Shown piece after piece: positions 14,505 through 18,713 of a stretch of 18,713 bases of DNA (position 1 is the first letter of the stretch; every line of letters begins with the position of its first letter). Under the pieces are notes generated by a model. It ran no database searches. It had not been told where the DNA came from and saw nothing but the letters and a program-made list of their open reading frames with translations. The position numbers were made by a program, and so were the translations under genes. Origin of the DNA: Kiritimatiellia bacterium (GTDB lineage: Bacteria > Verrucomicrobiota > Kiritimatiellia > RFP12 > UBA1067); assembly GCA_017508315.1 (NCBI GenBank), contig JAFVZE010000275.1, positions 1 through 18,713 of the forward strand. The letters are read 5' to 3'.

Positions 14505-15676
14505 TTCTTTTTATTCCGAACCGTAATCTCATTTCGGTACCGCTCACGCCAGACTGCAAGCGTCGTCGCCTCCTCTATCCTTGCCGGATCGAGATATGAA
14601 TCTATCTTCAAGATAATCCCGGTTGCGCTCTTCACTTCCGCCGATATCTCGCGGTAAATGGCAACCGCACGGACGATCTGCGCATTTGGCACGTCATCGG
14701 CAACTTTTTGCTGATCGCCGTCAGATTCATTCCCTTCGATGTCCGTTCCTGAAGATACCGTTCCGACAAGTACCGTCTCTGCCGGAATGGGATCCGGAAG
14801 TTCCACCAGTTGCTTCAGTTTCTTCGCCATTGCCTTATAGCGCATTACGGTCGTATATTTGCTTACAAGGACAGGAATGTTCTCTGCGAGCCATCCTTTT
14901 ACCCCTTCATTGCGACCGGTTATGCGACCTTCGACGATTTTAAGCGAATTATCGACATAGCACTCAAGGTCGTGAATAAGACTGCCGAAACGAATTGCCG
15001 CTTCTTTCGAATCTTTTCGGTGTTGATATGCTTCCAATATCGCTTCTTTTGTGGGGCATAGATTTGTTGTGGCGCGCTTGACGATACGCCGACGATCGGC
15101 GGCGAGACTGTGACGCCGTTGAGCTTCACGTTCATAATAGAGCGGACGGGTTGTACGATGCTTAAGGTGATTTACGGCAAGCGCCGAGAGTTGAACGAAG
15201 AGCCTGAGCGCGCAGCAGCTTATGACAGCCCCGACATTCAGCGTCAAAATAAAGTGCAAAAGGATGAGTTCTGCGACAATTTCGCTGAAACGCGGCATTT
15301 TTGGCGCGTTTATGCCGGCAAGACGGAAGTATCGCTCGGCGGTTTTCTCGGTAAAGGCATCGGTTGCGATTTCAAAGACTGCTTCAAAATTCTGAAAGCC
15401 GCTTTCTCGCCAGAAGGCCGCCCGCCCTTCGGTCGCTTCGCAAAAGTCGCCGCAAGCTCGGCGACGTTCATAGCGCCGCTTTTCAAGCCGCTTCTGCCGC
15501 CGCTCTTCGCGTTGTTCGCGCTCGGCCATTATCTCGCGCTCGAACGGCAGGTATTTCGCCATCCAGCGATTGAACTCGCCATCGCCTTTCGGCGCCCTTT
15601 CGCGCCAATCGCCATGTTTCCAACCGGAGGTTTTGCAAATTGGCGTTTTTTGAGTTTTCATCTTATCATTATTCAT
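14402..15676 (-). CDS. unrecognised protein filling a candidate mobile element
   Basis: About 424 residues from ATG at 15676; ATG at 15661 is an alternative, and the upstream extension to 15907 crosses the promoter and inverted repeat so is not used. Residues 48-75 are a highly charged Arg/Glu coil; 130-170 are hydrophobic, long enough for one or two membrane helices; 105-125 (DAFTEKTAERYFRLAG) and 255-290 (GVKGWLAENIPVL then KYTTVMRYKAMAKKLK) look like helix-turn-helix units similar in style to DUF3102-type phage/plasmid proteins. A long acidic linker (305-330) precedes a C-terminal helical part. I do not recognise the family and see no DDE, HUH or serine/tyrosine recombinase motif. The last 35 or so residues, after NEITVRNK, are encoded outside the element's left repeat and are probably a chance extension. 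The gene's GC is lower than its neighbours'. Confidence 0.65.
   Translation of the reverse strand: MNNDKMKTQKTPICKTSGWKHGDWRERAPKGDGEFNRWMAKYLPFEREIMAEREQREERRQKRLEKRRYERRRACGDFCEATEGRAAFWRESGFQNFEAVFEIATDAFTEKTAERYFRLAGINAPKMPRFSEIVAELILLHFILTLNVGAVISCCALRLFVQLSALAVNHLKHRTTRPLYYEREAQRRHSLAADRRRIVKRATTNLCPTKEAILEAYQHRKDSKEAAIRFGSLIHDLECYVDNSLKIVEGRITGRNEGVKGWLAENIPVLVSKYTTVMRYKAMAKKLKQLVELPDPIPAETVLVGTVSSGTDIEGNESDGDQQKVADDVPNAQIVRAVAIYREISAEVKSATGIILKIDSYLDPARIEEATTLAVWRERYRNEITVRNKKKWWRRLVICPLTGVARCAPAYSIARASKAVSSVS
14510..14534 (+). repeat. left terminal inverted repeat of the candidate element
   Basis: Reads TTTATTCCGAAC, then CGTAATCTCATTT. It matches the reverse complement of 15721-15745 at 23 of 25 positions; the differences are A/G at position 4 and C/T at position 13. 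Similarity stops sharply on both sides. On the minus strand it encodes NEITVRNK within the large unknown gene. Confidence 0.7.
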
Positions 15677-15686
15677 GATACCGCCC

Positions 15687-15715
15687 ATCATATCACAGCA
15701 GAAAGCGAAAGACAA
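15687..15715 (-). promoter_or_regulatory. promoter of the element's gene
   Basis: On the minus strand: -35 TTGTCT (15715-15710), 17-base spacer ending TGTGA, -10 TATGAT (15692-15687). The predicted start of transcription near 15680 lies only about four bases before the ATG at 15676, so the message may be leaderless; the ATG at 15661 also lacks a Shine-Dalgarno site. The spacer end TGTGA is the same as in the uxaB promoter. Confidence 0.6.
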
Positions 15716-15720
15716 GCAGA

Positions 15721-15745
15721 AAATGAGATTACAGTTCGGAACAAA
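15721..15745 (-). repeat. right terminal inverted repeat of the candidate element
   Basis: Read on the minus strand it is TTTGTTCCGAAC, then TGTAATCTCATTT, the partner of 14510-14534. It lies immediately upstream of the -35 box of the element's gene. Confidence 0.7.
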
Positions 15746-15756
15746 TCTTATATTGG

Positions 15757-15933
15757 TTACTTGGTTTCGTAAAGCGCAAAATACGGAATCATTCCTTCCG
15801 GAACTTTCTTGCTCTGCGCGTGCAGCTTCGGAAATCCATAAGCGCAAATGAACGGAATGACGGCGTAACAATGACAACGTAACGGAACAAATGGCAAACG
15901 AAAGCAAGAAGAGAATAGACTTCCTGCGGATAT
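15757..15933 (-). other. gene-poor stretch with a short protein-like open frame, possible gene remnant
   Basis: The gap between the candidate element and the glycoside-hydrolase-like gene has no clear gene. On the minus strand one frame is open for 59 codons and ends at a TAA (15757-15759); its last 30 or so codons look protein-like (AYGFPKLHAQSKKVPEGM, then IPYFALYETK) but no start or family is evident. CGTAAC occurs twice 14 bases apart (15864-15869 and 15878-15883). It could be the tail of a decayed gene or a dispersed repeat. Confidence 0.25.
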
Positions 15934-15956
15934 TCAGTCACGCACGAAAGAGGTGG

Positions 15957-18044
15957 CTACAACTGTTCGAACCGCAACTGCGTATCTTCGACCTTCGTCC
16001 GCGAAACAAGGGCGATATCAGCAGATCTGATTTTCCAAATTCGTACCGCGAAAGGCGGAAATTCACACGACAGACGACCGCCGGCGAACTTGAAATCATG
16101 ATTTTCGAAAAGCTGCGCTGCCGACCCTGCATCGGGGCAAACCGACCTGAGATCGATGCGGGCGGATACCGTCCGGTCCGAAGAATTCACCGCAAAAAGG
16201 TAACATTCCCCTTTATGCCTCTTCACAAGCGTAGAGACCGAAGCAAAGCCCAGCGGATCAGTTTTCGGACCGGAAACGATCTGCACTTCCGGCGCATCCG
16301 GAACCGTCCGTTCGGTCAGAACCGGAGCAAGCGATTTCAGTCTGGCGGCAAGATCGCAGATGTTCTTCCACCGCTCAGGCGTCGACGTTACGCCGTAGTT
16401 GTACTGCTTCTTTTCCGGTTTCACCGTTCCGCAGTAGGCATACCAGGTCATGCCGTGCGCCCCGTGGCAGACGGCGGCGAACGTCATCGCGAAAAGTTCC
16501 TCCCGCGTCGGGAAATGCTTCCACCCCCAGCCTTGGAAATACTGGATGATCGGCCAGATGCCGCGCGGCTTCACGACGCCGCTTTCCTTGATGTCGGAGG
16601 CTATGCGCTTCATGTCGCGTATGACGCGCGCGACGCACTCGCGGTTTTCCTCCGGAGTGTCCAGAACCATCGGATATATCTCGGGAAGAAACACGTCGGT
16701 TCCCTCGACATAGTCGCGGTAGGCGGAAACCTGCGCCGCCGAACGCACGCCGTCGGCCTGACAGGTGATGCGATTGGGGTCGACCGCCTTCGTCGCCTCG
16801 TCGTAATCGGCCAGCTCCCACGGTTTTTCATGAGCCGAAGTATCGTCGCCGAGATACCACGCCAGCACGTGCGGATAATGGCGTTCCTTGTCGGCGAACC
16901 GCGAACCCGGCAGCCGGGTCTCCATCCACAGCCGGAAGCCGCGCTTTTGCGCTTCGGCGAGAAACGACGGATCGCGCGCCTCGCCGTAGGAATGCGCGGC
17001 GGTGAATCCGCCGGCCTTCAAACCGTCAAACGCTCTGGCGAAATCGTATCCGTTGAATTCGCGCCGCATGACGCCGTAAAGTCCGATCGGGAAAATCGCC
17101 TTGCCGTCAACGAGCGTCATTCCGTCGTCGCGCAGCGTCACCTTCGGAACTTTCGGCGGCTCGCCGATGAAGAAACGCTTTCTGGAAACATACTTTCTCC
17201 CCTGAACATCGGCGACCGCGACATCGACCTTGTGAATTCCCGGCGCCCAATCCGTCTCGCCCTTCCATGTAAACAGATCGCCTTCGCGCTCAAAAGAGCC
17301 GCTCGCCTCTTTCCCGTCCACGGTTACGCGCAGTTGCGCCCAGTCGACGCCGGTCTCGTCGGTCACCGTGAACGACGGGCGCATCTTTCTGTCGGTCGTC
17401 GGCGAAGGGCTGGTCATCCGAACCCGCGGCGGCGAAAAATCGCCGCGATCCTGTTTTACGGCCTTCACCGGTTCGTCAACGAGCGCAAAAGAGAAATTCC
17501 TGTAGGCGACCGAAGATCCGCCCCACAGATTCGGACCGTCGAAACCGATCTGCACCACGCACGCGCGAGCGTCTTCCGGAACCGCTCCGGACACGCATAC
17601 GGTCTGAAAATCGCCCATAGGGACGAAAAATCCAAGCGGACTGCGCCCGATCCGTTTTCCGTCGGCTCCATACCAGAAAACGCAATTCTGCCAGAGCGTC
17701 GAACTTTCCGTCGTATATCCGAGCGTGACATCCGGCGCGACGTCGAAAGAAACCGCGAAATATTTTTCTTCTCTCGATGCCGGCAGCGCTATTTCGGGCG
17801 TACGCACGCTCCAAGCGGTATCCGTCCTGCCCTCACGCGCTCCGCGGACCACGAGCCCGGTGAAATTACGGCCCTTCGCGCCGAATTCGACGGTCACAAA
17901 CTTTTCGTGGACCGTGACGTCCCAGCGCGACGTTCCGGAATCGAACGCATCGGAAAACAACGTCCGGGCAAATGCGCCGGAAGCGACGGCCGAACAGAAA
18001 CAGAATATGAAAAAACACTCCGGCGGAATCTTACGCTTTTTCAC
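15957..18044 (-). CDS. secreted multidomain glycoside-hydrolase-like protein
   Basis: A 695-residue protein starting at GTG (18044) with GGAG eight bases upstream; the start overlaps the preceding stop (GTGA). A signal peptide (hydrophobic 10-25, cleavage near AFA at 26) sends it out of the cytoplasm. Order: an N-terminal jelly-roll, carbohydrate-binding-like domain (about 28-190), an Ig-like strand domain (205-292), then a TIM-barrel region (about 303-600) with FPIGLYGVM, AWYLGDD (396-401), VDPNR, VFLPEIYPM (Glu455), GIWPIIQYFQGW and MTWYAY, then a beta C-terminal domain closing with PPFAVRIWKI (663-672). This is the build of beta-galactosidase/agarase-like enzymes acting on polysaccharides, but the GDEP motif common at this strand reads GDDT and the family is not identified. 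The final 23 residues look like an unrelated extension. Confidence 0.8.
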   Translation of the reverse strand: MKKRKIPPECFFIFCFCSAVASGAFARTLFSDAFDSGTSRWDVTVHEKFVTVEFGAKGRNFTGLVVRGAREGRTDTAWSVRTPEIALPASREEKYFAVSFDVAPDVTLGYTTESSTLWQNCVFWYGADGKRIGRSPLGFFVPMGDFQTVCVSGAVPEDARACVVQIGFDGPNLWGGSSVAYRNFSFALVDEPVKAVKQDRGDFSPPRVRMTSPSPTTDRKMRPSFTVTDETGVDWAQLRVTVDGKEASGSFEREGDLFTWKGETDWAPGIHKVDVAVADVQGRKYVSRKRFFIGEPPKVPKVTLRDDGMTLVDGKAIFPIGLYGVMRREFNGYDFARAFDGLKAGGFTAAHSYGEARDPSFLAEAQKRGFRLWMETRLPGSRFADKERHYPHVLAWYLGDDTSAHEKPWELADYDEATKAVDPNRITCQADGVRSAAQVSAYRDYVEGTDVFLPEIYPMVLDTPEENRECVARVIRDMKRIASDIKESGVVKPRGIWPIIQYFQGWGWKHFPTREELFAMTFAAVCHGAHGMTWYAYCGTVKPEKKQYNYGVTSTPERWKNICDLAARLKSLAPVLTERTVPDAPEVQIVSGPKTDPLGFASVSTLVKRHKGECYLFAVNSSDRTVSARIDLRSVCPDAGSAAQLFENHDFKFAGGRLSCEFPPFAVRIWKIRSADIALVSRTKVEDTQLRFEQL

Positions 18045-18713
18045 CTGTCAGTCTCCGGAAGCGAAACGACCGCCCGCGCGCAGATCCGGAAACCGACGGC
18101 GCCGAAAACTCCATTGGGGGCGATTCTTTGACTGCGGGCAGCACAGCGGACATTGGCCGGGTTTGCCGCATAACTTCCGCCACGGCAGGATTTTGACCCA
18201 TCCAGACTCACGGACGGGCCTTCCGGATCATCATAGATTCTGCCCGGAACCAGCAATTCGACTCCTGGCGTATTCTGCTGCGCCCACCAGTCAAGACACC
18301 ACTCCTCAACATTTCCGAGCATATCGTACAAACCCCAGGAATTGGGAATCTTCTGACCTACCCGCTGCGCGGAATCGACAAGCCCGGAACACCATCCGAC
18401 AACGCCGACGATATTGGAAGATGCCGTTCCTCTGTCCCCGTCGAGCTCCGTGCCGTTGTAAAGCGCGCTTCCGCATCCGGCGCGGCAGGCGTATTCCCAC
18501 TGCGCTTCGGTCGGCAGATCAAAGGAATTCACCGCCTGATAGCGCGAGCGCAGCACACCCATGAAACTCGCAGGCGAAACTCCGGCGGATTTATTTTTCG
18601 GCCATTCGTACGCCTCGCCGGGAGAACCCTTTCCGCGTATATCGTCCCACTTAATTCTCGCCTTGGGCAGCAATCCGGCAGAACCGGAAACCGTCTCGAC
18701 ACCTTGTTTCATA
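18041..18713 (-). CDS. SUMF1/formylglycine-generating-enzyme-family protein, 5' end outside the window
   Basis: At least 223 residues of an FGE-sulfatase (SUMF1/EgtB/PvdO) domain: FDLPTEAQWEYACRAG, NSWGLYDMLGNVEEWCLDWW, CRGGSY and AVGFRIC in the usual order. The ATG at 18712 is at the window edge and is probably an internal methionine, because the N-terminal part of the domain is missing; the gene should continue beyond the window. True formylglycine-generating enzymes use two cysteines five residues apart near RCAARS; here the second is present (VRCAARS) but the position of the first is proline. Sulfatase maturation is therefore unlikely and another, possibly non-enzymatic or binding, role is more probable. 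It is coupled to the secreted hydrolase-like gene downstream. Confidence 0.88.
   Translation of the reverse strand, partial: MKQGVETVSGSAGLLPKARIKWDDIRGKGSPGEAYEWPKNKSAGVSPASFMGVLRSRYQAVNSFDLPTEAQWEYACRAGCGSALYNGTELDGDRGTASSNIVGVVGWCSGLVDSAQRVGQKIPNSWGLYDMLGNVEEWCLDWWAQQNTPGVELLVPGRIYDDPEGPSVSLDGSKSCRGGSYAANPANVRCAARSQRIAPNGVFGAVGFRICARAVVSLPETDR

Larger units (their letters stand above)
14510..15745 (-). mobile_element. candidate insertion-sequence-like element, 1236 bp, with TIRs and TCTT target duplication
   Basis: The two ends carry a 25-bp inverted repeat in the correct inward orientation, and TCTT occurs immediately outside both ends (14506-14509 and 15746-15749), consistent with a 4-bp target duplication. 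A single gene occupies the interior and its promoter lies just inside the right repeat, as in insertion sequences. The encoded protein has no transposase motif that I can recognise, so the element may be non-autonomous, use an unknown enzyme, or be a chance pairing of repeats. Base composition is lower in GC than the flanking operons, in line with transfer. Confidence 0.5.

Noticed and set aside
15110..15772. 220-codon plus-strand open frame inside the candidate element
   Set aside because: The minus-strand gene has a promoter and more protein-like sequence; this frame starts without a ribosome-binding site. It was useful only for revealing that NEITVRNK is encoded at both ends.
14397..15872. 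Imperfect direct repeat CGGCGTTACGAT / CGGCGTAACAAT outside both ends of the element (14397-14408, 15861-15872)
   Set aside because: Only 10 of 12 bases match and the distances to the repeats differ (about 101 and 115 bases); compatible with chance.
15891..18131. 746-codon plus-strand open frame
   Set aside because: Antisense to the secreted hydrolase-like gene, whose minus-strand frame has a signal peptide and recognisable domains.

Overview
The window looks like chromosomal DNA from a PVC-superphylum bacterium, most likely a Kiritimatiellota or Lentisphaerota relative. This rests on a Minf_1886-family protein (a family described as restricted to Planctomycetes and Verrucomicrobia), a SUMF1-type domain protein beside a secreted glycoside-hydrolase-like protein, a tagaturonate reductase, and high-GC, tightly packed coding. 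No tRNA, rRNA or CRISPR array was seen.

Layout. Bases 1-317 hold no convincing gene. From 5424 down to 318 (minus strand) is a type IV pilus motor operon: a PilB-like ATPase, PilT, a second PilB-like ATPase and a small TatD-linked-type radical SAM protein. A 109-base gap separates it from a plus-strand operon (5534-10104): a secreted beta-sandwich-like protein, a secreted muramoyl amidase, a membrane-anchored coiled-coil protein, an EamA transporter, RdgB, and a PglC-like initiating sugar transferase. The last three are linked by four-base ATGA overlaps. One base after that operon's last stop begins the tail of a converging minus-strand operon (14170-10106): tagaturonate reductase, Minf_1886 protein, RsgA GTPase, a membrane metallophosphoesterase and a phosphoribosyltransferase. 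Its genes overlap or nearly touch, and it has a good sigma70-like promoter at 14255-14284.

Upstream of that promoter lies the most unusual part. A 1236-bp segment (14510-15745) is bounded by 25-bp imperfect terminal inverted repeats (23 of 25 match) and flanked by a TCTT direct repeat. It is filled by one gene of about 424 codons with its own promoter just inside the right repeat. This is the architecture of an insertion sequence, but the protein has no recognisable transposase motif; it has a central hydrophobic stretch and two helix-turn-helix-like stretches. I consider it a candidate undescribed mobile element. Its gene runs out through the left repeat into flanking DNA.

From 18713 down to 15957 are a SUMF1-family protein (cut by the window edge) and, overlapping it by four bases, a secreted multidomain glycoside-hydrolase-like protein.

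Recurring oddities: RsgA lacks the C-terminal zinc-binding domain, tagaturonate reductase lacks roughly the last 90 residues of its E. coli relative, and the SUMF1 protein lacks one of the two active-site cysteines of true formylglycine-generating enzyme. All functional calls come from motif recognition by eye, without database searches.
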